Below are positions 45,126-54,228 of a stretch of DNA of 64,000 nucleotides, piece after piece. Made by a program: the position numbers and the translations under genes. Every line of letters starts with the position of its first letter. The stretch's first letter is position 1. Under the pieces are notes generated by a model. That model saw only the letters and a list, made by a program, of their open reading frames with translations, did no database searches and was not told where the DNA came from. Origin of the DNA: Stenotrophomonas maltophilia (lineage in GTDB: Bacteria; Pseudomonadota; Gammaproteobacteria; Xanthomonadales; Xanthomonadaceae). The stretch spans positions 3,799,001 through 3,863,000 of the forward strand of contig NZ_CP090423.1 of NCBI RefSeq assembly GCF_023518235.1, given 5' to 3'.

Positions 45126-45158
45126 GCGCCGGCGTTCCGGATCGCGGTGACCCCGCGG

Positions 45159-45223
45159 GTAGCGCCGGGCCATGCCCGGCGAACGCGGTGTACGAAGGTC
45201 CGCCGGGCACGGCCCGGCGCTAC
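45159..45223. repeat. SMAG REP inverted pair
   Basis: GTAGCGCCGGGC palindrome and inverted partner ending GCGCTAC, between the convergent ends of the GST gene and priA. Confidence 0.85.
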
Positions 45224-45236
45224 GGTGCGAGGGGCC

Positions 45237-47414
45237 TCAATAAAGATCCGTTGGATCCACATCCAGCGACCAGCGCACCTTGCGTGCTTCCGGCAGCGCA
45301 TACAGCTGCGGCACCAGCTGCGCCAGCACGCCATGCAGCGGGGGGCGCTGCGACGCCGACAACAACAACTGTGTGCGCTGGTAGCCGGCGCGGCGCGGCA
45401 TCGGTGCCGGCATGGGGCCGTACGCGTCCACCACCGCCTGTTCGCCCAGCAGCTGCCGTGCCGCCAGCAGGAAGGCATTGGCATGTTCGACCTGCTGCGC
45501 TTCGGCGCGCATCAGCGCCAGATGCGCGAACGGTGGGAAACCCGCAGCCTGGCGCTGGTTCAACTCAGCCTGCGCGAACGGGTGGTAGCCACCGCTGACC
45601 AGCGTTTCCAGCAGCGGGTGCCCTGGGTGGTGGGTCTGCAGCCAGACCTCGCCGGGATCACGTGCGCGGCCTGCACGGCCTGCAACCTGGATCAGCTGCT
45701 GGGCCAGTTTCTCGCTGGCGCGGAAGTCGGCCGAGAACAGCCCCTCGTCGATACCGACCACCACCACCAGAGTCAGCTTGGGCAGGTCGTGGCCCTTGGC
45801 CAGGATCTGCGTGCCGACCAGGATGCCGGGTTGGTCGCCCAGTTTCGCCAGCTGCTGCTCCAGCGCATCACGGCGTGAGGTGGTGCCGCGATCGATGCGG
45901 ACCACCGGGAAATCGGCGAATGCGGCAGTGAGGTGCTCTTCCAGGCGTTCGGTGCCGATGCCCTGCGGTTGCAAGGCCAGGCTGCCGCAGGCCGGGCACG
46001 CCAGCGGTGCCGGCTGTCGCGCGCCACAGTGATGGCACTGCAGGCGACGGCCAGCGCCGTGCACGGTCATCGGCGCATCGCAGCGCTGGCACGGCGCAGT
46101 CCAGCCGCAGTCGTGGCACAGCAGCACCGGTGCGTAGCCACGGCGGTTCTTGAACACCAGCACCTGCTGGCCGCGCTGCAGGTGTTCGCCGATGCCGGCC
46201 AGCACATCGGCCGAGAGGCCGTCATGCAGTGGCCGCTTGCGCACATCCAGAATGCGCACGCGCGGTGGTCGTGCATCACCGGCGCGCTGCTTCAGGCGCA
46301 GGTGGGTGTAACGCCCGGCATAGGCGTTGTGCAGCGTTTCCAGCGAAGGGGTGGCGCTGCCCAGCAGCACCGGGATGCCCAGTGCCTTGGCCCGCACCAG
46401 GGCGAAATCGCGCGCGTGGTAGCGGATGCCGTCCTGCTGCTTGTAGCTGCCGTCGTGTTCTTCATCGACGATCAACAGGCCGGCCTGCGGCAACGGCGTG
46501 AACACTGCCGAACGCGTACCGACAATCACCCGTGCCTCGCCGCGCGAAGCCGCCGCCCAGACCCGCGCGCGCTCGTTGTCGTTCAGGCCCGAATGCAGCG
46601 CATGCACCGCGATGCCGAGGCGACCGCGGAAGCGCGCCAGGGTCTGCGGGGTGAGGCCGATTTCCGGCACCAGCACCAGCGCCTGCCGGCCTTGCGCCAG
46701 GCAGTGGATGATCGCCTGCAGGTAGACCTCGGTCTTGCCGCTGCCGGTCACGCCATCGAGCAGGAACGGCTGGAAACCTTCAGCAGCGTTGATCGACGCC
46801 ACCGCCTCGGCCTGGTCGGGGTTGAGGGTGGGGCCGGGCAGCGGTTGCGCATGCTGCGGTGCCACGCTGAGCGCGACACGCTCGGCCAGTTCACGCTTGG
46901 CCAGGCTGCGCGCGGCGGTGCGCCAGTCCTGCATGCGTTCGCCCAGCACGTCTTCATCGACGATGGCCTCGGCCAGCAGTTCGGCCAATTGGCGGGGGCG
47001 GCTGCCGGCACGCAGCTTGTCGCGCTGTGCGCGGCCCTCGGCGGTCAGCTGCCAGCCCCAGTGATGGGTGTCGGGCAGCGGTTCGCCATGGCGCAGCGGG
47101 CCGGGCAGGGCGGTATTCACCACTTCGCCCAGCGGTGCGTGGGTATAGCGTGCCAGCCACTGCAGGCTCTGCCACAGTTCGCCCTGCAGCAGCGGCTGGC
47201 CGTCGCACCAGGCCAGCGCCTGGCGCAGCCCCTGGCCGTCTTCGCTGTGGCTGTGCCCGGCGACCACACCCACCAGTTCACGGTTGCCGAATGGCACCTT
47301 CAGGCGGCAGCCGACGGCCACCTCCGGGTCACCGCCCTGCGGCGACAGGTAGTCGAACAGGCGGGGCAGCGGGACGGGCAGGGCGACCTGCAGAGTCGGA
47401 ATGGGGGCAAACAT
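45237..47414 (-). CDS. priA: primosomal protein N' (replication restart helicase PriA)
   Basis: PriA recognises stalled forks and reloads DnaB. The 725-residue protein has the N-terminal DNA-binding domain, Walker A VTGSGKTEVYL, the DEEH box (VDEEHDGSY), and eight zinc-binding Cys in the insertion (CHDCGWTAPCQRC..., then CHHC and CPAC). It ends in helicase motif V and VI regions (ILVGTQILAKGHD, VAGRAGR). ATG 47414 was chosen; ATG 47441 adds nine residues. Its upstream region contains an inverted pair of DnaA boxes. Confidence 0.96.
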   Translation of the reverse strand: MFAPIPTLQVALPVPLPRLFDYLSPQGGDPEVAVGCRLKVPFGNRELVGVVAGHSHSEDGQGLRQALAWCDGQPLLQGELWQSLQWLARYTHAPLGEVVNTALPGPLRHGEPLPDTHHWGWQLTAEGRAQRDKLRAGSRPRQLAELLAEAIVDEDVLGERMQDWRTAARSLAKRELAERVALSVAPQHAQPLPGPTLNPDQAEAVASINAAEGFQPFLLDGVTGSGKTEVYLQAIIHCLAQGRQALVLVPEIGLTPQTLARFRGRLGIAVHALHSGLNDNERARVWAAASRGEARVIVGTRSAVFTPLPQAGLLIVDEEHDGSYKQQDGIRYHARDFALVRAKALGIPVLLGSATPSLETLHNAYAGRYTHLRLKQRAGDARPPRVRILDVRKRPLHDGLSADVLAGIGEHLQRGQQVLVFKNRRGYAPVLLCHDCGWTAPCQRCDAPMTVHGAGRRLQCHHCGARQPAPLACPACGSLALQPQGIGTERLEEHLTAAFADFPVVRIDRGTTSRRDALEQQLAKLGDQPGILVGTQILAKGHDLPKLTLVVVVGIDEGLFSADFRASEKLAQQLIQVAGRAGRARDPGEVWLQTHHPGHPLLETLVSGGYHPFAQAELNQRQAAGFPPFAHLALMRAEAQQVEHANAFLLAARQLLGEQAVVDAYGPMPAPMPRRAGYQRTQLLLSASQRPPLHGVLAQLVPQLYALPEARKVRWSLDVDPTDLY

Positions 47415-47441
47415 CGGGCCAGTGTAACGGGCCATGCGCAC

Positions 47442-47828
47442 GCGGATGGTAGGCGCCGGAGGCGGTCGAGCGACGCCCCGGGAATCATAAATGTCACCTA
47501 AATATCGGTGTCCATTGGAGATTCAGTCTTATCCACACATTCTGTGGATAACGTTGTGCGTTACCGGTCGACGGGCGCGTGTGAGGCTGATGGCGACAGC
47601 CTTGCCCTCGGGTTGGTCAAAAAATCGCCACACATTAAAAGCCTTTGAAAACAGCAACTTGGGTGTGAAACATTGCTGAAACAGAGTGAATTCAGCTGGA
47701 TGCCCCAGTTTTCCCCGCAGGGGGCGTGGTGCTGTGCACAACCTGCAGCACGAAGCAGCGGTTGGCGCAAGTCCTGCCGGGCGCCAATGGGCTGCCGCTA
47801 TCATGCCGGCAGACCTTTGGAGTGACCG
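47442..47828. other. AT-rich divergent intergenic region upstream of priA
   Basis: 387 bases without a gene between priA and the following divergent gene, markedly less GC-rich than the rest, with runs such as AAAAAATCG and ACATTAAAAG. It contains the two DnaA boxes listed separately and a GTGCACAAC motif at about 47731-47741. No REP is present. The two promoters and probably regulatory sites are here. Confidence 0.6.
47529..47551. promoter_or_regulatory. inverted pair of perfect DnaA boxes
   Basis: TTATCCACA at 47529-47537 and its reverse complement TGTGGATAA at 47543-47551, five bases apart. Each is an exact match to the strongest E. coli DnaA box consensus. A chance match of both with this symmetry in GC-rich DNA is unlikely. 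Confidence 0.75.
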
Positions 47829-48833
47829 ATGACGGCTGTGCCCGCCCCTGTTTCCTCGACCGCGGCCGGCGCGCTGGCGGCGTTCCTGCGCGGCGTCGAG
47901 CGCCGTGCCTTGGTGGTGGCCGAGCTGCAGTGCGGCGATGCCGCGCGTGCCGAGCAGACCCTGGTGGCCGTGATGCGTGCCTTCGCCGCTGTGGCCAGTG
48001 ATCTGCCGATGGCGCAGTGGCCGACCCGGTTCTGGACCCTGTTGGGCCAGCGCCAGGCGCTGCGTGAGCCGGTGGGCGGGCAATGGCAGCCGCCGTTGGC
48101 GGCGCTGGGCGAGATGGCGCCCCTGCCGCGCCTGGCTCTGCTGCTGCGGGTGGGCGGCAGCCTGGACGAGGGCATTGCCATGCGCGTACTCGACCAGGAC
48201 GAGGCGGGTTACCAGCATCTGTTGGCCGATGCCTGCCCGCGTGATGTGCATGGCCAGCCCGATGCCTCGGCCTGGCGCCAGTTGGCCGAACAGGTACAGG
48301 GGCGGATCCGTGACCTGCCGGCCAAGCGCCTGCAGCAGCTGCAGCAGCCGGCTGCAGCGGTGGCCAGCACTGAAGCCCCCACCACCAGTTGGCGCGCACC
48401 ACAGCGCGACGAACGTGCGCCTGCCCATGGCAAGCGGCGGCGTCCGAATGCCAAGCCGCGCTGGCGCGGCCCACTGATCCTGCTGGTGACTGTGGCCGTG
48501 CTGCTGGTCGCCGCCCTCGGCTGGCGCCACTGGCAGGGCCATTCGTTCGGCAGTGATGCGCCGCTGCCCGAAGGCGTGGTGGGCGAGGCCGGTCCGGTCA
48601 CAGTGGAAGCGCTGCCGCCGAGCACCGTCAACGTCCCGCCGGTGGCGACCCCGGTCCAGGCCACGGATGACGCCACGATGCTGGGCGACCGCGACTATCC
48701 GCTGGTCGCCGACGCCGATCTGTATGCGTGGACGGCCGCCGGCGGACCGCTGCCGGTGGACGAGTCGCAATCCAAGCCGAGCCGGCCGGAGCCGGCCAGC
48801 ACCACGCTGGAAACCACCGCCGCCGATGAATAA
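47829..48833 (+). CDS. hypothetical protein with single transmembrane helix
   Basis: A 334-residue protein. The N-terminal 165 residues are helical and Ala/Arg/Leu-rich (FLRGVERRALVVAELQCGDAA, with VAVMRAFAAVASDLP), then a Pro/Arg-rich linker, a basic KRRRPNAKPRWRGP stretch followed by a transmembrane helix (LILLVTVAVLLVAALGW) and a C-terminal Pro/Thr-rich periplasmic tail. It looks like an inner-membrane protein of unknown role. It overlaps the next gene by eight bases (ATGAATAA), so the two are coupled. Confidence 0.78.
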   Translation: MTAVPAPVSSTAAGALAAFLRGVERRALVVAELQCGDAARAEQTLVAVMRAFAAVASDLPMAQWPTRFWTLLGQRQALREPVGGQWQPPLAALGEMAPLPRLALLLRVGGSLDEGIAMRVLDQDEAGYQHLLADACPRDVHGQPDASAWRQLAEQVQGRIRDLPAKRLQQLQQPAAAVASTEAPTTSWRAPQRDERAPAHGKRRRPNAKPRWRGPLILLVTVAVLLVAALGWRHWQGHSFGSDAPLPEGVVGEAGPVTVEALPPSTVNVPPVATPVQATDDATMLGDRDYPLVADADLYAWTAAGGPLPVDESQSKPSRPEPASTTLETTAADE

Positions 48834-49401
48834 GACCGTGTTCGCCAGCCTGCTGCTGGCCTTGCCGTTGTCGCTTTCGGCCGCGCCGCAGACCTTGAAT
48901 GTGCCGTTGCCGGCACCGTCGCCGGCCGCACCGGCCGCGCTGCCGGCATCGACCGCTGCGCCGTCGGCCTTTGTCCAACTCGATGCGCAGCAGCAGCGCC
49001 AGCGCCGCGCCGATTACGCCGCCTGGCGCGCGTTGCCGGAAGGCGAGCGCGAGCGCATCCGCCAAGCGGCTGCGCGTTTCAATGCGCTGCCGGCCGACCA
49101 GCAGCAACGCCTGCGCCAACAGTTCCAGGCGCAGGACCAGGCCTTCCGTGAAGGCTGGCGGCTGGGCCCGCAGCTGGGTCTGGAGTTTCCCAAGCTGCAT
49201 GGGCTGTTCGGGTTCGTGCCGCCGGAGCAGCGGGAGACCGCACTGGCCGTGCTGCGCCAGCTCAGCCCGGCGCAGCTGGCCCAGCTGACCCTGGTCGCGC
49301 AGCGCACGCCGCCGCAGGAGCGCGACGCCGTACGCAGCGCCTTCCTCGCCGTGCCCGCCGCCGAGCGCGACGCCTGGCTCAAGCGCCAGGCCGGCCAGTA
49401 A
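48826..49401 (+). CDS. DUF3106 domain-containing secreted protein
   Basis: A 191-residue protein with signal peptide (FASLLLALPLSLSAAP) and the DUF3106 region: RRADYAAWRALPEGERERIRQAA, FNALPADQQQRLRQQF, LSPAQLAQLTLVAQR and PPQERDAVRSAFLAVP. These amphipathic helices with R/Q/E-rich blocks recur two or three times, a feature of DUF3106. Function is unknown but periplasmic. It overlaps the previous gene and ends on a large hairpin. Confidence 0.88.
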   Translation: MNKTVFASLLLALPLSLSAAPQTLNVPLPAPSPAAPAALPASTAAPSAFVQLDAQQQRQRRADYAAWRALPEGERERIRQAAARFNALPADQQQRLRQQFQAQDQAFREGWRLGPQLGLEFPKLHGLFGFVPPEQRETALAVLRQLSPAQLAQLTLVAQRTPPQERDAVRSAFLAVPAAERDAWLKRQAGQ

Positions 49402-49477
49402 AAAAGGGGACGGAGGGGATTAAGTCGCATCCGGCACTAATGGGCCTGAAACGACTTAATCCCCTCCGTCCCCTTTT
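49402..49477. repeat. long perfect inverted repeat (26-bp arms), possible terminator and MITE end
   Basis: 26 bases beginning AAAAGGGGACGGAGGGG at 49402-49427 are perfectly mirrored at 49452-49477, with a 24-base loop. The stem ends in A4/T4 tracts on both strands, so it can terminate transcription from either side. The sequence resembles the family of AAAAGGGGAC-type ends found beside REP-associated transposases in gammaproteobacteria; that family identity is from memory. Confidence 0.8.
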
Positions 49478-49606
49478 GTGCGGGGCTGCTGAAGCCCGGC
49501 ATTCACGCCATGTCATGGGAATGCGCGCGCGGCGCGCGTAAGATGACCGGCCGCAACCCGGTGCCTGTGCCCTTCGCGCGCAACCGTAGTTCGCGTCAAG
49601 CACCTT

Positions 49607-50971
49607 ATGTCTACTGCAACCTCCACGCCGCGCTTCAGCAAGGAAGTCGGCGCCACCGGTCTGCTCGCCCTGCCGCTCGTGCTGGGCCACGTATCCACCG
49701 GTCTGATCTCCTTCGTCGACAACGTGATTGCCGGCCACCACGCCACGGCGACCCTGGCCGCGGTGACCATCGGTACCGCACTGTTGTGGCTGCCGATGCT
49801 GATCCCGATCGGCACGCTCATCTCGCTTACCGCCTCGGTCTCGCAGCTGCATGGCGCCGGCCGCGAGCGCGAGATCGGCCCGCTGTTCCGCCAGGCGTTG
49901 TGGCTGGCGCTGGGCCTGGGCCTGATCATGTTCACCTTCCTCACCGTGGTGCCGCCGCTGCTGCCGGCGTTCGGCATCGCGCCGGACATCGTGCCGGGAG
50001 CGACCGCGTTCCTGCATGCGGTGCGCTGGGGCGGTCCGGCGCTCACCCTGTACTTCTGCATGCGCTACCTCAGTGAAGGCATGCACTGGACGCTGCCGAC
50101 CATGCTGCTCGGTTTCGGTGGCCTGCTGGTACTGGCGCCAATGGGCTATGTGCTGGCCAACGGCAAGCTTGGTTTCCCGGAAATGGGCGCCGAAGGGCTC
50201 GGTATCGCCTCGGCGGTGATGATGTGGCTGCAGGCCATCGCCTTCGCCACCTACCTGTGGTTCACCAAGCGCTTTGCTCACCTGCAGCTGTTCTCGCATT
50301 TCGAAGGCCCGCGCTGGAAGGCGATCTGGGACCTGCTGCGTACCGGCCTGCCGATCGGCATCACCGTGCTGATGGAAGGCGGTCTGTTCATCGTCACCGC
50401 GCTGCTGATCGGCCGCCTCGGTGCCAACGAGGCGGCCGCACACCAGATCGCGATCAACGTCGCGCAGCTGTGCTTCATGATCCCGATGGGGGTGGCCGAG
50501 GCCACCACCGTGCGCGTGGGCCATGCGGTCGGCCGTGGCGATGGCTTCGGCGTGCGCCGTGCGGCGTGGGCCGGCTACGCGATCATCATGGGCACGCAGA
50601 CCTTGTCGGCGGCGGTGCTGCTGTTCGGCCACGACGCCATCGTCGGCGTCTACACCAACGATCTGGCGGTGGCCGGGCTGGCCTCGACCCTGCTGCTGTA
50701 TGCGGCGACCTTCCAGTTCCCCGATGGCATCCAGGTGCTGTCGGCCGGCGCGTTGCGCGGCCTGAAGGACACCCGCGTGCCGATGTTCATCGCCATGTTC
50801 GCGTACTGGGGTCTGGGCATGCCGCTCGGTGCCGGGCTCGGCCTGGGCCTGGGCATGGGGCCGCAGGGCATGTGGATCGGCCTGATCGTCGGCCTGACCG
50901 CCGCCGCCATCCTGATGGGCTGGCGCCTGCGCCGCAGCAGCCTGCGCATCGGCCAGTCGATGCTGTCCTGA
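49607..50971 (+). CDS. MATE family multidrug exporter
   Basis: A 454-residue membrane protein with twelve helices arranged in two similar halves, typical of MATE/NorM transporters which expel cationic drugs or metabolites using Na+ or H+. Features: LALPLVLGHVSTGLISFVDN in helix 1, FLHAVRWGGPAL in helix 5, and LPIGITVLMEGGLFIVTALL in helix 7, each with family-type residues. Start ATG 49607 is taken; no strong ribosome-binding site is visible. Function as drug exporter is inferred from family. Confidence 0.92.
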   Translation: MSTATSTPRFSKEVGATGLLALPLVLGHVSTGLISFVDNVIAGHHATATLAAVTIGTALLWLPMLIPIGTLISLTASVSQLHGAGREREIGPLFRQALWLALGLGLIMFTFLTVVPPLLPAFGIAPDIVPGATAFLHAVRWGGPALTLYFCMRYLSEGMHWTLPTMLLGFGGLLVLAPMGYVLANGKLGFPEMGAEGLGIASAVMMWLQAIAFATYLWFTKRFAHLQLFSHFEGPRWKAIWDLLRTGLPIGITVLMEGGLFIVTALLIGRLGANEAAAHQIAINVAQLCFMIPMGVAEATTVRVGHAVGRGDGFGVRRAAWAGYAIIMGTQTLSAAVLLFGHDAIVGVYTNDLAVAGLASTLLLYAATFQFPDGIQVLSAGALRGLKDTRVPMFIAMFAYWGLGMPLGAGLGLGLGMGPQGMWIGLIVGLTAAAILMGWRLRRSSLRIGQSMLS

Positions 50972-51087
50972 CCTTCCGCGCCCGCCATATTCACCCCTGG
51001 CGGGCGATCCCCTGACTTGTGTCCGATGCTGCATCACGCGGCAGCGGCTATGCTGGTACCACGGCAAGAAGCCATCCGGAGCGTTCC

Positions 51088-53010
51088 ATGAATCAACCCG
51101 TGCCCCCGCTGCCCCCGGCGCGTCGCAACCCCGTCGCCAGTTTCTTCATCGGGCTGTGGGACGTCATGAACTTCACCCGCCGGTTGATCCTCAACCTGCT
51201 GTTCTTCGGCCTGCTGTTCCTGCTGCTGGTGATGTTCATCGTCGCTGCCGGCATGGGCGCCGGTGCCAGCAAATCGCTGCAGGACCGGACCACCCTGGTG
51301 ATCGCGCCGGAAGGCCGCCTGGTCGAGCAGTTCAGCGCTGATCCAGTCAGCCGCGCGCTGGCCAAGGCAGTGGGCGACAACAGTGCCGAAGAGATCCAGC
51401 TGCGCGACCTGCTGCGGGTGATCGAGTCGGCCAAGGAAGACAAGAAGATCGAGCGGGTAGTGCTGGAGCTGGACAAGCTGCAGCCATCCGGCTTTGCCTC
51501 GCTGCGTGAAGTCGCCGCCGCGCTGCAGGACCTGCGCGCCTCGGGCAAGCAGCTGGTGGCCTACAGCGAGAGCATGGGCCAGTCGCAGTACCTGCTGGCC
51601 GCACAGGCCGATGAGGTCTATCTGGACCCGATGGGCTCGGTGGTGCTGGAAGGCCTGGGCCGTTACCGCCAGTACTTCCGCACCGGCCTGCAGGACAAGC
51701 TGGGCGTGGACGTACACCTGTTCAAGGTGGGCGAGTACAAGTCCGCGGCCGAGCCGTATGTGCTCGACGCCGCCTCGCCGGCCTCCAAGGAAGCCGACCT
51801 GTTCTGGATGAACGATGTGTGGCAGCGCTACCTGGGTGATATCGCCAAGGCGCGCCGCCTGGACCCGGCACAGCTGGCTGCGGGCATCGATACGCTGCCC
51901 GAAGGCGTCGCCGCCGCCGGTGGCGATCTGGCCAAGTTCGCCCTGCAGCAGAAGCTGGTGACGGCGCTGAAGACCCGCGAGGAATTCGAGGATCTGATGA
52001 TCGAGCGCGGCGTGGCCGATGACGATGCCGACGGCGGTTTCCGCAATGTCGATTTCGGCGGCTACCTGGCCCTGCTCGACGCACGTCGCAACCCGGTGGA
52101 CTCGCGTCCGCAGGTGGCCGTGGTGGTCGCCGCCGGCGAAATCAGCGGCGGTGACCTGCCTGCCGGTCGCATCGGTGGCGAATCGACCTCGGCGCTGCTG
52201 CGTGCTGCGCGCGATGACGAGAACGTCAAGGCGGTGGTGCTGCGCGTGAGCTCTCCAGGGGGCGAAGTCTTCGCCTCCGAGCAGATCCGTCGTGAAGTGG
52301 TGGCCCTGCAGGCTGCCGGCAAGCCGGTGGTGGTATCGATGGGCGACCTGGCCGCATCGGGGGGTTACTGGATCAGCATGAATGCCGACCGCATCTATGC
52401 CGATCCGTCGACCATCACCGGATCGATCGGCATCTTCGGCATGATTCCCAACTTCAGCCGCGCGCTGGACAAGATCGGCGTGCATACCGACGGTGTCGGC
52501 ACCACCCGCTTTGCCGGTGCGTTCGATGTGACCCGCCCGATGGACCCGGCCGTTGGCCAGGTCATCCAGTCGGTGATCAACAAGGGCTACGCCGATTTCA
52601 CCGGCCGTGTCGCCGAGGCCCGCAAGAAGCCGGTCGAGGCCATCGATGAAGTGGCCCGTGGTCGCGTGTGGAGCGGTGCCCAGGCCAAGGAGCGCGGTCT
52701 GGTTGACGCCTTCGGTGGTTTGAAGGATGCCGTGGCCGATGCGGCCGGCCGCGCCAAGCTCGGCAAGACCGACGCCTACCGCGTGCGCTACATCGAGAAG
52801 GCGGCCACGCCGTTCGCGCAGTTCGTCAGCGGTTTCGCCGGCAGCCGTGCCGGTGCGTGGATGCTGTCCGACTCGGGCATGGCGCGGATGATGCTGGCCC
52901 GCACGATGCCGGAAGTGGACACGCAGCTGCGTTTCGTCGAGAACGCGGCCCGCGAGAAGGGCAACGGCGCGCCGGTGAAGGCGCTGGCGTACTGCTTCTG
53001 CGGGTTCTGA
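51088..53010 (+). CDS. sppA: signal peptide peptidase SppA, 67K type
   Basis: SppA degrades signal peptides left in the inner membrane. The 640-residue long form has two copies of the S49 fold: N-terminal transmembrane anchor (LILNLLFFGLLFLLLVMFIV), a first domain (residues about 90-320) containing the catalytic Lys in FKVGEYKSAAEPYVL, and a second domain with the nucleophilic Ser in MGDLAASGGYWIS. The enzyme is a tetramer as in E. coli. The start ATG 51088 has GGAG upstream. Confidence 0.95.
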   Translation: MNQPVPPLPPARRNPVASFFIGLWDVMNFTRRLILNLLFFGLLFLLLVMFIVAAGMGAGASKSLQDRTTLVIAPEGRLVEQFSADPVSRALAKAVGDNSAEEIQLRDLLRVIESAKEDKKIERVVLELDKLQPSGFASLREVAAALQDLRASGKQLVAYSESMGQSQYLLAAQADEVYLDPMGSVVLEGLGRYRQYFRTGLQDKLGVDVHLFKVGEYKSAAEPYVLDAASPASKEADLFWMNDVWQRYLGDIAKARRLDPAQLAAGIDTLPEGVAAAGGDLAKFALQQKLVTALKTREEFEDLMIERGVADDDADGGFRNVDFGGYLALLDARRNPVDSRPQVAVVVAAGEISGGDLPAGRIGGESTSALLRAARDDENVKAVVLRVSSPGGEVFASEQIRREVVALQAAGKPVVVSMGDLAASGGYWISMNADRIYADPSTITGSIGIFGMIPNFSRALDKIGVHTDGVGTTRFAGAFDVTRPMDPAVGQVIQSVINKGYADFTGRVAEARKKPVEAIDEVARGRVWSGAQAKERGLVDAFGGLKDAVADAAGRAKLGKTDAYRVRYIEKAATPFAQFVSGFAGSRAGAWMLSDSGMARMMLARTMPEVDTQLRFVENAAREKGNGAPVKALAYCFCGF

Positions 53011-53031
53011 CCAGCAACGGTATCGAATGAG

Positions 53032-53058
53032 AACGCCCGGCCCAGGCCGGGCGTTTTC
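53032..53058 (+). terminator. rho-independent terminator of sppA
   Basis: AACGCCCGGCC paired with GGCCGGGCGTT (11 base pairs, two-base loop) and a run of T, 22 bases after the sppA stop. Confidence 0.9.
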
Positions 53059-53064
53059 ATTCAT

Positions 53065-53103
53065 GGGGTCGGATCCCTTTGCGGCGCAAAGAGCTCTGAC
53101 CCC
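53065..53103. repeat. imperfect inverted repeat (GGGGTCGGATCCC type)
   Basis: GGGGTCGGATCCCTTT (53065-53080) and AAAGAGCTCTGACCCC (53088-53103) are imperfect reverse complements around a seven-base loop, downstream of the sppA terminator. A related GGGGTCAGAGC-type stem is widespread in Xanthomonadaceae intergenic DNA (from memory); origin and role unknown. Confidence 0.6.
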
Positions 53104-53108
53104 ACCGG

Positions 53109-53321
53109 TCACTGCGTCGCGTCGGCCTCGGCCTTGCGCTCGCGCGTGTCGCTATCGTCCAGGGTCTTCTGCACCCCCTTGGCGCGGTCCAGTGGTTCGT
53201 TGATCGCGCGCGACATCGCTTTCGGCACCGGCGGCTGTTCCGGGTTCGGTGCGGGCGGGCGCTGGCAGGCACACAGCAGCACGGCAGCCAGCAGGGGCGT
53301 GGACAGGTTCAGGATGCGCAT
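53109..53321 (-). CDS. small lipoprotein, hypothetical
   Basis: A 70-residue protein with a lipoprotein signal peptide: LLAAVLLCAC, whose first Cys is a good lipobox position. The mature part is Pro-rich (RPPAPNPEQPPVPKAM) and ends in an acidic helix. No family is recognised. It lies on the strand opposite to sppA and the SDR gene, and its promoter shares the 110-base gap before the SDR gene. Confidence 0.72.
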   Translation of the reverse strand: MRILNLSTPLLAAVLLCACQRPPAPNPEQPPVPKAMSRAINEPLDRAKGVQKTLDDSDTRERKAEADATQ

Positions 53322-53432
53322 GGCGGCACTCCATGACGGGCGTGCCCGCAGTGTCGCATCCCCGGCAGGGGGCCGCCGTGAGCGCGTATCCTTGCCGCAT
53401 CGGAACACAGCGGGCGCGGCCCGGGAGAACAC

Positions 53433-54209
53433 ATGACCCAGCAACGGTGGCGCCTGGATGGCCAGACGGCCCTGATCACTGGCGCCAGCGCCGGCATCGG
53501 CCTGGCCATCGCGCACGAACTGGCCGGCTTTGGCGCCGACCTGATGATCGTCGGGCGCGATATCGACATGCTGGAGACCGCACGCGACGAACTGCTGGAC
53601 GTGCATCCGCAGATGCAGGTGCATGCGCTGGCCGCCGATGTCTCCGATGACGAAGACCGCCGGCAGATCCTCGACTGGGTGGAAGACCACAGCGATGGCC
53701 TGCACATCCTGGTCAACAACGCCGGCGGCAACATCACCCGGCCCGCGACCGAATACACCGAGGACGAATGGCGCAACATCTTCGAGACCAACCTGTTCTC
53801 GGCGTTCGAACTGTCGCGCTACGCGCATCCGCTGCTGGCGCGCCACGCCGCGTCGTCCATCGTCAACGTCGGCAGCGTGTCCGGCCTGACCCACGTGCGC
53901 AGTGGCGTGGTTTATGGCATGACCAAGGCGGCCATGCACCAGATGACCCGCAACCTGGCCGTGGAATGGGCCGAGGACGGTATCCGGGTCAATGCCGTGG
54001 CGCCGTGGTACATCCGCACGCGGCGAACCTCCGGCCCACTGTCGGACCCGGACTACTACGAGGAGGTGATCGACCGCACGCCGATGCGTCGCATCGGTGA
54101 GCCGGAGGAAGTGGCGGCGGCCGTGGGCTTCCTGTGCCTGCCGGCAGCCAGCTATGTCACCGGCGAATGCATCGCCGTGGATGGTGGATTCCTGCGTTAC
54201 GGGTTCTGA
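53433..54209 (+). CDS. SDR family oxidoreductase (tropinone reductase-like)
   Basis: A 258-residue classical short-chain dehydrogenase with the NAD(P) motif TGASAGIGLA, the NNAGG element, catalytic Ser in NVGSVSGL and YGMTKAA (Tyr-x-x-x-Lys), and C-terminal GGFLRYG. The pattern NPAxxA and RPATEYTEDEW resembles plant-type tropinone reductase-like oxidoreductases. Substrate unknown. Confidence 0.94.
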   Translation: MTQQRWRLDGQTALITGASAGIGLAIAHELAGFGADLMIVGRDIDMLETARDELLDVHPQMQVHALAADVSDDEDRRQILDWVEDHSDGLHILVNNAGGNITRPATEYTEDEWRNIFETNLFSAFELSRYAHPLLARHAASSIVNVGSVSGLTHVRSGVVYGMTKAAMHQMTRNLAVEWAEDGIRVNAVAPWYIRTRRTSGPLSDPDYYEEVIDRTPMRRIGEPEEVAAAVGFLCLPAASYVTGECIAVDGGFLRYGF

Positions 54210-54228
54210 TCGCGGGTCTCGGGTCTCG

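Noticed and set aside
47442..47828. Chromosome origin of replication
   Set aside because: Only two DnaA boxes; dnaA, dnaN, rpmH and gidA are absent, and the AT-rich stretch is short.
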